64,000 bases of DNA, taken from assembly GCA_022578965.1 (NCBI GenBank), contig MU400530.1, positions 62,001 to 126,000 of the forward strand, read 5' to 3'. Shown here one piece after another: positions 37,409-50,111 of this stretch (position 1 is the stretch's first letter; each line of letters begins with the position of its first letter). Source of the stretch: Xylaria sp. FL1777. Taxonomy: Eukaryota; Ascomycota; Sordariomycetes; Xylariales; Xylariaceae. Made by a program: the position numbers and the translations under genes. A model generated the notes under the pieces. The model made no database searches, was not told where the DNA came from, and saw nothing but the letters and a program-made list of their open reading frames with translations.

Positions 37409-38559
37409 TTCGACAGCCGACAACAAAATGATACTTATCAGATGACCCTGAGAAAGACTTGTTCTAGGGGGGTTTCCGCGGGGTCGCTTTGCTATGAGCT
37501 ACTAGATAGCTCATGTTCACCCTCGTACTGGCTGTTATTGTCGGTTTAGTATGATGGTAGGTGGAGGACTAGCTTCTCCAAACAGCCGAGGCTGTATGGC
37601 GGATTAGGCTAGCGTTAACAGGCTTACTCAGGGGCCCATTACACCTCTAGGGCGCTTCTTAAGGGGGCGAACTGGCTGCAAACTCTTTGTTTGTTTGTTT
37701 TGTTAAAGAAAAAACAAAACAAAATAAAAAATACTATCTATTCCACAAATTCGGGCTTCTTACAACAACCATCGTACATGCAGAGCATTCATTCTACTAA
37801 GCGCTACATCTGACGTTATTACCTTCTTAATCAAAGAGTAGTTCGATATACCTACCTATGTATTACGTAGTTCCGTCCCCGATCCTCTGCGGGCACCCGG
37901 CCGGCCCGACGCTGGCGGGTATTTAAGGACGGAAACGCCATCAGAACTATCGGAATCAAAACTGGCACGAGATAGGGAGGGCATTATAAGAAGACTCGAG
38001 ATCACCTGACTATTTGCCAAGCAGTTAGTGTATGCTGTATGCCATTCTTTTCTACAGTAAGCTCAGAAATGCCGTTATTGGCCTTTCTTGTGCAGCGGAT
38101 AGAAACGGAAGCATATCAGTAAGAGAAACCCAGCTACCAGGGCAGGGAATATTCCCAATTGATGGAGATAAATTGAAACTACCGGGATTCCACCAATCTC
38201 CGCTGGAGCACTCCGTCGATGAACCCGCTCCCCGCAAAGACTATGGTCCTAGGAATGGGAGCCTCTATTATGAAACAGATGCCCCTAATTTTCGTCGGAT
38301 GACGCTCCGTGCTATAAAGGGGCATAGAACGCTAAGGGAGTTATACTGTACGGGACGCCAATATGGGAGTCCAATTGGGAAAATGGCTATGGAAAAATAT
38401 CATTCCGTGGACGTCATAGGTAAACGGCGATGGCATTGAAAAGGCTCGCAAGTTTTCGCGCGCAGGTAGTCCTCGCTTTCAGAATGGTTTCAACCACTGA
38501 CTTTCGTTCATTTAACACCCTGCTACTTCGGTTGGTCTAAGCAGAATTTCGTCATCACT
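37409..38559. other. Divergent promoter region between SDR and GH12 genes
   Basis: About 1.15 kb. It holds an AT-rich stretch with an imperfect TTTGTTTTGTT / AACAAAACAAA inverted tract at about 37690-37730 and a GC-rich block at 37880-37920. An open frame at 38032-38439 (+), 135 codons, has no recognisable domain and no continuation, and is not annotated. The region presumably carries both promoters. Confidence 0.45.
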
Positions 38560-39526
38560 ATGAAGTCTTTCATCCTAGCTTCGGCAGCTCTGGCGAGCTT
38601 GGCACTCGCGACGCCAACACCCACCATCGACAAGAGAGCCACGACGTTTTGCGGACAATGGGACTCAGTGCAGACGGGCTCCTACAGTGAGTAATATCGG
38701 TATCATTTATATGTCGCTCTAGCAGCTTTGAAAGTGTAAAGGATCTTTTCCTGCCTTTCTCGTGTTTCCAAAACACTTGCAGAGTGAACGCTCAAAGTTG
38801 CGATGGACTGATTCTAAGTGTCGCAGTCGTGTATAACAACCTCTGGGGTGAATCCGCCGGGACTGGTAGCCAGTGCACAACCGTAAACAGCCTTTCGGGC
38901 AGTACTGTGGCCTGGTCAACCTCGTGGTCGTGGTCTGGTGGTAACTACAACGTCAAGTCGTTTGCAAACGCTGTCCTGCAGACAACGGCGAAGCAGCTAT
39001 CCGCCATCTCATCTATCCCAACAACTTGGAAGTATACGTAAGTCATAACACGTTACCTGCCCTATTTCTGAACTGAAAGGACCCGTCAATCACATCAGAA
39101 ACTTAACTAATAGCCGTCTCTAATAGTTATACCGGTTCCAACATGGTCGCAGATGTCGCCTACGACATCTTTACATCATCCTCTGCAAGTGGATCGTCAG
39201 AATACGAAATAATGGTCTGGCTGGCTGCTCTTGGTGGTGCAGGCCCTATTTCATCGACTGGTAGTCCCATCGCAACTCCAACCATTGCTGGTGTGTCATG
39301 GAAGCTATACGAGGGCTATAACGGTGCCATGCACGTCTTCAGCTTCGTTGCTTCGTCGCAGGTAACCAGCTTCAGTGGTGACCTCAAGGCGTTCTTCAGT
39401 TACCTCAACACCAACAATGGCATGTCCACCTCACAATACATCACTAGCTTGGGTGCAGGAACCGAGCCCTTTGTCGGCTCAAACGCAGTCTTGACCACCT
39501 CGGGTTACTCAGTCGCTATAAACTAG
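38560..39526 (+). CDS. Secreted GH12 endoglucanase / xyloglucanase
   Basis: Three exons, 38560-38686, 38827-39037 and 39127-39526, encode 245 aa, the normal length for glycoside hydrolase family 12. The signal peptide [17 protein letters not shown] is followed by a short pro-peptide ending in a Kex2-like KR at 25-26. The mature protein starts [11 protein letters not shown]. Cys31 and Cys59 are the conserved disulfide pair. The first junction gives [11 protein letters not shown], a hallmark of the family. The catalytic nucleophile is Glu140 in YEIMVWL and the acid/base is Glu226 in [11 protein letters not shown]. The enzyme hydrolyses beta-1,4-glucan or xyloglucan outside the cell with retention of configuration. 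No cellulose-binding module is present. The first intron (140 nt) uses an acceptor at 38826; an earlier AG at 38782 would create an immediate stop. Confidence 0.93.
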
Positions 39527-39663
39527 TTACCAACCATAGGAACGAAGTTCGAGCGGCCTTTTCTCTAACCTGCACAGAGTGGACAATGATGCAGGTCTTT
39601 TGTAAATTTGGAAAAGATATTATCTTAGCTTTACCCATGAACAGGACACACATATCAGTTGAC

Positions 39664-42156
39664 TCAGCGCCAGTATTCCGAGGCGTGATACCGCGACGAT
39701 CGGTTCGGGCGCACTAGCTCTAGCTTCCCATCCCAGTGAAGAGGTGTCCCTCTTGTCCTCACACGATAGTCTTTGATTGCCGCTGCTACATCCCGAAGGG
39801 GTTCGGCGTTGTAGTTCTTCGCTGGTATAGCGAGATTCTTGGGAAATATCATAGCGTTCCAGGCAGCATAGAATATGTAAGTTAATGCTGGTACACCAGC
39901 GGCTACGTGACTTGGAGTCGCTGGCCCGACATCAGTCCTTAACTTTCCATCTTGAACGTTCCACATGTACTCGTTAACAGCGGCATGGGGTCCGATAGTA
40001 CCAGGACCAATCCACACAGGTACCGAATAAACATTTCCTGTCAAAGACCTAGATGCCTCTTCATAGTAATTGATGAATTGAGATTCTGTATCTGAATACG
40101 GTGGCGACTTCAATCGACCAGACGTCCAGTCAGAGTACCGTTCAGTGTTCGCGTGGCATGACTCCTTCTTGCCCGACATTGGCTCCCTATTGAGCTGATC
40201 AGACACGTCTCGCCTGGTATCTTCAAAGAAACTGAAAGTCTCGTTGCCAAAATCCTGGTCTCCGGGATCAAGAAGTTTGTCATAGTCGATATCACGGCTA
40301 GTAGATGAGTCAAATACATCGTCAGAGAAGTCGGGGTCTAGTTCAAGTCGGATATGACGGAGACCACTGAGCACCATTGTATGACGATCACTCATTCCCG
40401 ATCTAGTTCGCATTATGGCTTCTTGTTGCAGAGAAGCAAGGTCTAGGAATGAAATCAATTGTTCAATGATACGTCCGATGGAGCGTGGTGGTATGTTAGT
40501 TAGTGTGAGGGAGGCGATACGTGGATTCATATCGGGCACGAAACGTTGAGGGTAGACTCTGCTCACGTTCTTAAAAAAGACCGTCTCTGAAAGTTTTAGA
40601 GCCGTTGCAAAAGGGAGCTTATCTGTGAGGATATCTGGGACTTGCGTTACGAGTGAGTGGTGTACGCGTAGTGATCGAAGGCTCGACGAAAACACAGGAC
40701 GAAAAAGATGGGATAGTCCAAAGATGCCCCCGACGCGCAGTTGTTGCTGGCTTTTGTCTGATGATGATATTGGGGGTGTATGTAGACAATGGTCGCACTC
40801 AAAGTGCTCCAACCTTCCTGATGAGAATTGGAGCAGCCTTCCTACACCGTTCGCAGTGAAGTTATTGCGGTTAAGGTATAGGTGTGTAATTCCTCCTCGG
40901 GGAAGATGGAGGTTATGTACCAGCTGTCTTGGTGTTTCGCTCATTGCGGACAACGCATTTTCCAGAAGCATTTCCTTCACTGCGCCAGCGTCATCACGTC
41001 TCAGCGGACTAGTGCCATCAGAGCGAACAGTTTGCCACTCCTGTATCTCCGTCTGGTCTACCCTATGAGAGTACACAGGAGGATCGGCGAGGTGTCGCTC
41101 GGGATGTGTGAATGAAGCACTATGTGATGATTCCTGGACGAATTCGAAAAGTCCGTATTGATAGCTGCCTAAATTCTTGGGCATTACCACTTTCCCCTCA
41201 ACCTCGAAATGGGTGTCGTTACGGAATGACAGTGAAGAAAAACAATGAGCTAATAATGCGTTAATGGAATTATCGGTAAGTTTGTTATCGCTAAGATCAA
41301 TGCTCCAAAGTTGAAGTCGGAACGTTTGAAATAGTAACTGAGCGGTAGCATCGTCTACTTCACGCCCTTGAGCCTTCAGAATACGAAGTTCGGGCAGATA
41401 GGTAGGGTTCAGAGAGAATTGAATAGCGCTCCTAAGAGACCCAGGAACATATGACACGTCGAGATAAACTAAATCGCGAAATAATTGAGGACAAAACAGC
41501 TTTGGGGAGAGCTCCTGGCGGCAACGAGCAAGATCCAGAAGCGAGAGAGAGTAAGGACTAGTGACTCCAGCCGTAGCCAGAGAACTGGGGTCAAGCTCTG
41601 GGTGCCCATCTATCATGAGGCACATTAGTCTCGGGAAAAGCTTGGGTAGTGTCTTGAAGCTTCCAGAAATCGCTCGCTCGCTTGCATCTGTTGAATAGAG
41701 TCCTGAGGCTCTCAAGGCGAAGGCCCGGAAGTCTAAAGATTTCACCATGCAGCGCGTCTGGAGCCGTGCAGACCAGGCATGCTTGTGTATGAAGCGCCTA
41801 TACCAAACAAGATCTATCAACTGTAAGTAAAAGGGTTGCGATATGGTTATTTGTGTCTCCAAGCGACCGTAGTATTGCAAGAATACTAAATGAAGGTATT
41901 ATACCAAACTATCTTGGTGGACCAAAACAACTCGGCAGAATACATTCTAGTAGAGAAACCTACCGTCATTTGGATGCAAGCCAAGATGCCGTATGATCCC
42001 TAATGGGTCCTGCCATAAGCGAGGCGCGAAATGGTTATAGAAATGACTGTCCACGAGACAGCAGGACGTCCAGTTTGATGCGGGGACAAAAGGCGCAGCA
42101 AGCCATAGCCAATCGAGCCGTGAGGTTGCCTCGCTATACGATGGGAGAATGTCCAT
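39664..42156 (-). CDS. Large F-box-like / leucine-rich-repeat protein
   Basis: Two exons on the minus strand, 42156-41964 and 41885-39664, encode 804 aa. The N-terminal 60 residues (MDILPSYSEATSRLDWLWLA ... CLVDSHFYNHFAPRLWQDPL) resemble the degenerate F-box start of fungal RNI-like proteins: a short LPS-type entry followed by a CLV(S/D)xxF ... LW segment. Scattered leucine-rich segments such as LWSIDLSDNKLTD (from about residue 257) and ITHLYLNRNNFTANGVGRLL (from about 397) indicate ribonuclease-inhibitor-type repeats. Such proteins are often SCF ubiquitin-ligase substrate receptors. The match is weak, so the role is inferred. The stop lies only 137 bp from the GH12 stop, so the two genes converge. 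The intron has donor GTAGGT and acceptor TTAG and keeps phase. Confidence 0.72.
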
Positions 42157-44232
42157 ATCTACTGCAGAAGATGCCTAAAATTTATCGCATAGCATTGGAA
42201 ACATAATAATTCGATGTTAATTCGATGTAAGTAAATGTAACTGATGATGAGCATGTGTTTGGGTTGATGCATTCGGTGAGGAAGCTGATGTCATACTGGG
42301 CAGTGTTTAAAGCTTGGCGGCGGCTTTGCGTTGGTGACTAAAGCTACCAATGAACATCAACATCGAACTCACTACAAGCAAATATCAAATTCAGTTTCTC
42401 CAAAACCAGTAGAATTCGCCTAATTGTAGTATGAGGAATAATTTCGGCTGCGATGTTATGAGCATATAATGTTCAATTGCAACAGCGAAGTTGAATAGAT
42501 ATTATAATTGGTGTTTTCGACTGCACCAGCATTGGTTACACCCTCAACTGAGCGAAGGCTGTTTAGGTATACTAAGTTATATAGCCTAGTTTTAGAAAAT
42601 TCCACGGAGTTCTTTCAAAATAAAAGCGTGCGAATAGATTTCACTAGCCTTCCTTCAAAACTCGCCTCAGATTTCATGGTATCTTGACTAGAAATGGAAC
42701 CTAAGGCCCGAGGGATGTTTGGTGTTCTCTGCGTTCGCCTGATTCATATCATGTAACAATACCACAAGTAAAGGCACACTGTAAATTCGTGTCTAGACTT
42801 TGTTAATAGGATAAAATCCCAACTAATCGAACCCGATTTAGGATTAAGAATCGAATGTGGGCTATAGTACTTAACTATTATTAATATCCAATACGCACTG
42901 GATACTTACAGTCCCGAATGATCTCTCTGTTCTTCCCACATAGCTTATAATAATACCTGGCAACCACGTGTGCGAGTCCTCATCTCCACCTCTCGAACAA
43001 AAGACCAGTTTGTCTCAGTGGCACCTAGTGTCACCAGTTCCCATATTATGGTGTTACCTAGTTACCATGGTATCAACTTCGTAAATATTCTGGGGCATTA
43101 AACCCAGCTTTCCCGTTCCCAAACCTAAGGTTCTCGAATACATTCGTGTCACTGTGGAGCCATTGCATTCTTTTACAGAACCGGGTAACTGGTATATTCT
43201 ATTTTCATGACCTGAATACCGTAGTTCCCACGTTAGTCCCAGCACTAGTCTATGAATACCCACTAGATTTGAGTGCCGGGACTGTATTGGAATGAAAATA
43301 GCTACGGCTGCCGAAAGAAGCAATACTGAACTTTTGATACCACGATATTTGCTGACCCGTCGTGGCGGGAAACCCTAATTTCCACGTCGTGACGCTCCTT
43401 CGTTACCTTCGGCGTTTCCCCTGCTCGTCGATACATCAGATACGGCGAAGGCTAGCCCTGAGTCATAGAGAAGGTGTCATGAATGGGGGCTAAGGCAAGC
43501 CTGTTGGCCAGTTCATAGACGACCCATGCAGCCATTTCGCCACAGAACTTTAGAGGTGAAGAATAGGGCACGCTCAAAGCTATGTGAATATGAAATTACT
43601 TCTCTGGTCTGTTACCCAAGACATTGGCATTCCTGTTAGTTTCGAGTAGATAGAGCTGTAAAATACTAGAAAAGTTTGTAAGAGTTGTCAACATGTCAAG
43701 CTGCGATTAGCTGGCGCTGGTTCCTAGGGTCTTCTAGTGCTAAGGTATATACTAGAGCTATTCACGATATATGAGGTATCCGAGATGCCCACTGCAGGCT
43801 GTAACTGCACAGGCCGTATATGCGCATTTACAGCAAGGGTATATATAAGGTTGAGGATATTAAGCTCTACCATTAGATGTTTATAACCCACATCCATTTG
43901 ATTGGCTATAGCTACCTTGATAGCTGCCGCAAGGCTCTCACGATGCTGCAGCTCGCTGCAACTTGGCCACCCTAGAACTAACAGAAAACTGCACTTTATA
44001 GACCTAATTGGTGCCCACCTGTAATCTCTAGTAGAACATGTTGATCTATTGGGAGAGGAAAGCCCAACATTATGCCTTGTTAATTGTGTTGACTCAATGT
44101 GCCTGGCTGCCTAATTAGAATACTGAGCCAGCACTTGATAAAGCCAGCACTGGCATCCTTCCCTCGTTCCTCGAAGCCTCTGCTACGTCTCCCTCTAGTC
44201 ATAGGATCTAAGATAAACATAGAAACGAAATC
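42157..44232. other. Intergenic, nothing coding seen
   Basis: About 2.1 kb, AT-rich, with only short frames on both strands. It must include the promoter of the LRR gene at its left end and of the amidase gene at its right end. No repeat or RNA gene was recognised. Confidence 0.5.
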
Positions 44233-44811
44233 ATGGCTTCTTCCAACATGCCTTACACCCCACGCAGCACCGAAACCTCGCTTGATATCGCTTCTGACGT
44301 AATTCGTCTCCTCCGCTCGGCCGGCGAAACCCTCGGCGTCGGCGAGTCTCTCACGGCCGGTGGCGTAATGGCGGTGCTGACCTCCGTTCCCGGCGCCAGT
44401 GCCGCATTCCGCGGCGGCATCGTCTCATATGCTACCCCACTGAAGCAGCAGCTCCTCCATGTCGACGCGGAGCTCATTGCCCGCGAGGGCGTCATACACG
44501 CGGATGTTGCGGTGCAGATGGCTGAGGGCGCAAGGAGGGCAACGACCTTTGACGACAAGCCGACCACATGGGGTATCGGGACGACAGGCGTGGCTGGGCC
44601 GGACTCTCAGGATGGGAAGCCCGTAGGCACGGTCTTCGTTGGCATTGCGTCTCCCAACGGAAGCCAGGCGTGGGGGCCATTTAGCTTCCCTGGTACGAGG
44701 GAACGTGTGCGCGAAGCCACAGTCGCTGAGGCTCTATCGAGGCTGAGAGATGCATTGGCTGCAAGGATAGGTAGTGGGGAGACAGGGGAGAATGTGGTGA
44801 AGTTTGGATGA
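44233..44811 (+). CDS. CinA C-terminal / nicotinamide-nucleotide amidase (PncC-like)
   Basis: A single uninterrupted exon of 192 codons. The whole chain is one CinA-C domain (PF02464). The signatures are GESLTAGG at about residues 37-44, with the Ser that is nucleophilic in bacterial PncC; FRGGIVSYATPLKQQLL; and GIGTTGVAGPDSQDGKPVGTVFV. In bacteria this domain deamidates nicotinamide mononucleotide to nicotinic acid mononucleotide, recycling NAD breakdown products. The N-terminal CinA (MoCF-like) domain of the two-domain bacterial form is absent. Stand-alone CinA-C proteins are widespread in ascomycetes, and an old bacterial origin is plausible. The local G+C is higher than in the flanking DNA. 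The second ATG, six codons in, is an alternative start. Confidence 0.9.
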   Translation: MASSNMPYTPRSTETSLDIASDVIRLLRSAGETLGVGESLTAGGVMAVLTSVPGASAAFRGGIVSYATPLKQQLLHVDAELIAREGVIHADVAVQMAEGARRATTFDDKPTTWGIGTTGVAGPDSQDGKPVGTVFVGIASPNGSQAWGPFSFPGTRERVREATVAEALSRLRDALAARIGSGETGENVVKFG

Positions 44812-45185
44812 TAATAACGGTATCATATCTGTAGGTAAGTACCTACCATACATATGTATGATAGCATTCAGGGGTACTACGTGTATGTATATGTAGCTTG
44901 CTGTAAGCCAATATGGTCATATCATGGTACCTACTCTGTACCTATTGAGTGCATTCTGCAGGTAGATAGGGGTAGTGCGGCATGTGGGTGTGCAGAACCG
45001 ACATGGGTTTATTACATATTTGGGTTATCTACTGGGGCTTGCAAAGAAATGATATTATGTAGTAAACCAACCATCGGATCTTACCGTCTTACATGTATTC
45101 AGGGGCTCTATTTGAGGTATCACGCTCACCACTGCTCCGTTCATGCTCACTTGAACCTGACATTTCTGCCTATCTGCGAGGAATC
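44812..45185. other. Short intergenic spacer
   Basis: About 370 bp between two plus-strand genes. It has several TACC/GGTA repeat units near 44830-44850. Presumed terminator of the amidase gene and promoter of the F-box gene. Confidence 0.5.
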
Positions 45186-46683
45186 ATGGGGTTGAGCCAA
45201 CATTCTCACCTGCTGGTGCTTTCCAACCTTCCAACTGAGGTTCTTTTGCTTATCTTAAGCAATTTCTGCCTCCACTGTCGCGAGTCGGGGGATGGAGTGC
45301 CACAAGTCTACTTCCCCGACAAGCAACAACGACGTGAACAGCCGTCGTGGTATTCTTTGGATTGCCAAGCACTGTATTCTACTTGCTTGGTCTCGAAGAG
45401 ACTTCGTGATGTTGCCCAAACCATCCTCTACCATGAGTTCATCCCTGGATATGGCGATTCTTTCTTTTCAATGAGATACACGTGGGCCGAGCGACTCACC
45501 CTCTTCCTCCGAACAGTGACACTACGCCGCGATCTGGCTAAATTCGTCCAGAGATTGTATCTTAGCCACTGGCTGTTGGAACCCATAGAGAGTCGCGAAG
45601 TTGAGGCTGCACTGGAAGAGTCAGCGCGGCTCCGTGGCGTTAATCTCTCTGACTTTCTTAAGCCTTTCCAAGACTTACCAGTCCGAAAGCTATTTCAACC
45701 TTACCGTCCTGCAGCCGATGAGCTGGTAGCCATGCTACTGTCCTGTCTGCCCAACCTAGCTCGACTCCATCTCACAATGGCAACACCAGAAAGCCCCATT
45801 CCTATATCAGCTTTAAGCGCTGCCGGTGTTCTGCGCCTCTCTATTCAAACCATTGAGTTCTGTGCGAGTGGTTCAAATTTAAGACACCGCTTGGGTGGCA
45901 TTCTCGAGCTGTCTTTATCTACGTTGAGGACTCTTAACATTGACGCTTATTGCTCAAGGGATGGTGACAAGCTAGGATTGTCGGATTTGTTTTTCCCCAG
46001 ACTTCGAAATATCAGTGTCACTAGGAGTGGGATGAGCGAGCCAGATCTCGAATTGTTACTGTCTTGTTGTACGGGCCTTGAAACGTTTATTTACGATGCT
46101 AGTAAGTCGATGAGGATCTTGTAGAGGCTATAACCGGAAATGGTGCTCTGCTCTACATCAATGACTCTTACCACTAACTTTGGCTTATCTAGCTTCAACC
46201 ACCGGCTGCATCCTGCCATCCAACATCATCAAATATCTCAGTAAGCATCAAGAAACACTCACAGCGGTGCGACTCGACCTGCGGAATGCTCGGGTCGTCG
46301 ATGAGAGGTTTCTCTCCGAGTCAATATCCAGCTTGAAAACATTTCCTGTCCTTCGAAGTGTGTCACTCAATTCATTCTTCATATATAACAGCATGAATGA
46401 ACAACTAGAAGATGGCAATGTCTTGTGTCGACTCCTTCCTCCGTCCATTGTCTCACTACAGCTATACAACACTGTGGGCACTCCAATGGTTGCACGCCTG
46501 TCGAAAGGCCTCCTCCGTCTTGTAGATGCTGCTTCGCAAGGGCAGTTCCCCAGTCTAAAAAGAGTTAGATGTTATGTTCGAGAACAAGTCAACCATGACG
46601 ACCTGGTTCTGAAGTTCGCCAGCGCGGGGGTGTACTTGGACATGATTCTAGGCCATCCAAGCGATGTGGTGCCATCGGAGTAG
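45186..46683 (+). CDS. F-box protein with leucine-rich region
   Basis: Two exons, 45186-46101 and 46193-46683, encode 468 aa. The F-box is at about residues 11-30 (VLSNLPTEVLLLILSNFC), followed at some distance by the usual CLVSKRLRDVAQTILYHEF, the second half of the motif. Downstream are leucine-rich segments (LLSCLPNLARLHLTM, LSTLRTLNIDAY, FFPRLRNISVTRSGMSEPDL, LRSVSLNSFF, IVSLQLYN) typical of RNI-like fungal F-box proteins. The F-box binds Skp1 in SCF ubiquitin ligases and the LRR part selects substrates; the target is unknown. The intron (GTAAGT ... CTAG, with a CACTAACT branch site) joins DA|TSTTGC in phase. An upstream in-frame extension to 45093 exists, but the ATG at 45186 is the natural start, ten residues before the F-box. 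Confidence 0.85.
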
Positions 46684-49600
46684 CTCCACTCCATCAAGCT
46701 CCTCGATGGAGTTAGTGACTAATGCCCTGGGTTTAATGGTTTAGAATAACTAAGGAAGCACTGCCCGCAAACCTCTAAGGGATGTGGATCCGGGACTTCC
46801 GGCCGCCATAAGACATAAAATAGTACACACCATATATCTCAAGATGAACTACCGGTTAGCGCCCAGACTTGACATGTTATGCGCGTCACGGCACGAGCGA
46901 GACGCCCGACGATGGATGTTGGTTCTAAGACGTGAAATGAGGAAAGCTAGCTAGTAGTGATAGTTTGCCCATTGGCTCTAGTACGATAAGCCGGAAGCGC
47001 CTGGCCGTCCTAGACGACCGGTCTGATCGGTGGTAGTGGGCGTTTGAGTGCCTAGCTTGAAGAAGTTCGTGTTGGTAACGAAATGTGTTAGTGATAGCTT
47101 ACACTGGTATGTCTTTGAGCGGGTATGTAGGATGGGAGTTTTAGGCTTATCTTTAGAAATTCCCGCTAATAGTCAGTCATTCTAGACCACTTTCGATTAA
47201 TAAAAAGGACATAAATTGGTAAATGTTTTAGAGGTAAGCACTGGCAAACACTACCAATGGTAGGCAGCCTTTACCCGTATAAAACTAAGTAATGCAACTG
47301 TAACAAAACTAAAATTAAACCATATTTTTCCATGTTGTAGATTCACAGGATTATAGTCATTTCAAGGTTCCTGTGTCGTGTGAGGCGAATGTGGTATGAG
47401 GAGCTGCAATTTTGGATGCTAGGCCCTACTGTCCTGGAACTTTCATGCTAACTCTTCAACATTTCTATGCACGACTGGGTTTCAATGTTTGTTAGCGTAT
47501 CCTATCGCTTCTCCGTGCGTCGCACTTTATGTACTAGTTAACGGCTGAGCTGAATACGGGCAAAGAAAACAAACAAATCCTCGATCTTCGACCATAGGCT
47601 GTGTGTCCTCGATCATGAAGCAAGTATGAAACGTAATGTGACCACGGAAAATACATTCTTTCCGTGAAGATCTAGCTTGTGCCTAGGAATGTCCTTTAGC
47701 TACACACACGGATACCATTAGTGTGCTAAATCTCCGTTGCTCGTACTCATAAAATTTGACCTGGGGTTCACGTTGAACAGTTCTATTTAGAGTTATACCC
47801 TAAGCCATAGGAACGTGATGACAGAACTGCTGCTGCTAATTACCGGCCACAGAAGCGGCGTTCACCTTCTCAGCCCACAACGGAGACCTGTAAAAGACCA
47901 AAATACATGACACTAGCGCCTCTTTCGAAATTTGTTTGTACAGGTTCAGGTGACAAAAATAATCAGCGCTCGAATTGATCCCAGACCCTTGTTCGACTTC
48001 AACTCAGTGCCGAATAAACAATTATTTTGAGTTTGGAGCGTGTGACAACTTCGAAAGAAACATAATGCTATGGCATGTGAATCAATGGTGTTAATCTTCA
48101 TGCATCCACAAGATCACAAAGACTGGAATCTTGAACGTCACTAAGCTCTTGGCTAGAGCATCACCAGGCGCACAAGAACCCCGGATAGCACGTCAAGTAC
48201 TACAGATAACCTAGCTCGTCGAGTTTCAAGTGTGACTCAAAAGCCTGCTAGATTCTCAATTACTATGTTGTTTCCTGCCTCCAAAGTAACCGAATTTTCA
48301 TCCACAAACTTGCTGCTATCACATATCCAATACGCTAATAGCAACCAAAAGTAACTGGGCTGGCTCACCTAGGCGTGCTAGCCGCAGTTCCACTCCCAGG
48401 GGCTGCCAGCTTCTGTTGTTTGCTTTCATATACTTGGTACCACTCAAGTTTTAGACTATAACCCTGGTCGAGCCTTTGACCACGTGGATAAGTGAGAGGC
48501 AGGAGGTGGAGTACCATGGTATGTCCAATGTTCGATCAAGACGATTTGTTCTCGCAGTTGATCCGAAGATTCAGAAGCATCCAGCCCCCCCCTCTTCTTC
48601 ACCGCTTCTCCCAAGAGGTCACTTTCTGGCACATGGGGAGCAATAGGAGGCACGCAAGGTTTACCTTTCAAGTAAGCATGAATAGAGTAGTTCAACAGCA
48701 TATTAGCTCACGGTAATATTCCCTGCCTCAAAGTCTAGACGAAAATTATAGGCACACCTCACCTCCAAAACATCATTCATGGGGGCCAAAGAGAGTAAGC
48801 CACATACACATCCCATCACGCTAGTCGCCTGACGATCGGCTGGTACTACGACGCTTGCTCGGGAAGCTCTCACTTCCAATGTTTTGCATGCCTGGATGAG
48901 GGGCTAATAACCAACCACTATACTTGCTTACGGGAAAAGCAGCGATGCGGGAAACCTAGACCAGCAGCCATACTCTTGTAGACATCCGTAGGCGCCGGTG
49001 AGACTGCGTAAGGGCGACTACAGGCCGGGGTACCGAGATATTATTCGCAGAGTTTTTTCGTGCGTAACCCCCAGTCGTAAGACGGCAAGGAATAACACTC
49101 GAGAGGTGGTAGGCTCCTAAGGCCCGGTGATTGTGTCATTAGTCTACCGATTTACTTCATAATATAGTTCCACGGCTGCGGAAACACGGTACCATGGTAG
49201 GTAGCGAGGACACCCCCCCTATTCCTACCAGCTCCCGTCCGCCTTGTTTGCGTATGCTGGCCATATTGTGCTACCTTAGGATGAAGCTGTCACGTCAACC
49301 AGTCATAAAGTGCCAGTTTTCGTGACGACCGCAATCACTTAGCTTATCAGTCTCAGCTGTCCACTTAGTAGCCATGGCGTAACATTTGCTAGATGGTCTA
49401 GAAGGTAGAGGCTGAGTTCGCAATATTACCATTGAGATCATACGTACTGGAAAGAACTTATGACTATTTCCCACTGTGGTGTTGCAGGCAATACGATCGG
49501 TTAAACCAGCCTAGACCTAATCGCATTCGAGCCTAGCTCATGCTCCTCTGGCTGACATGTCTCGGCCATATTGCCCAGACAAGCACTTTATCGCCATGGT

Positions 49601-50111
49601 CAACATCTGAGACATACCATTGTAACTAGACTATGCGGGGTGTATCACCACGTATGTTGAGATAGACAATGTGTATTATATGCCCACAATGGATATGGGG
49701 TAGGAAGCAGAATCCTTGAAGGTGTCGTCTGGGGAACCTCTCCCAGACGAGAGTAACATTTAAATGCTTTGGAGCTGGATGATTGTTGCCAACCAGACCC
49801 CATCATTGTAGATGTTACCAATTTCGCAAAAAACGCCCCCCGAAGCCTGAAATATTACCATACTAGCTGTTTCCAATCTAGCCACAATAAAAATAAATAA
49901 CCACCTTTGAACACCCCAGTTTTGTTTAATTGCAACGCCTTAATATATTATAGCGAACGGCGTCAGCTAATGGAGGCGAAAGAAAAAAAAAACGCCCAGC
50001 GTTTCCAGTTTCCAACAATTATATGAATAAAAACTTCTGTTGGCTGATACCATTTTGCTAGTGTTATTGGTGTATCGTTTAATTTGGTAATAGTTTTCTC
50101 GAGTCTGGGCT
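46684..50111. other. Gene-poor stretch, nothing coding seen
   Basis: About 3.4 kb with very few and very short open frames (at most 81 codons), notably fewer than in other intergenic parts. No transposon motif, microsatellite cluster or RNA gene was recognised. The composition is AT-rich with frequent stops on all frames. Confidence 0.55.

Noticed and set aside
38032..38439. 135-codon plus-strand frame between SDR and GH12.
   Set aside because: No motif; it sits in the divergent promoter region and does not join to the GH12 exon.
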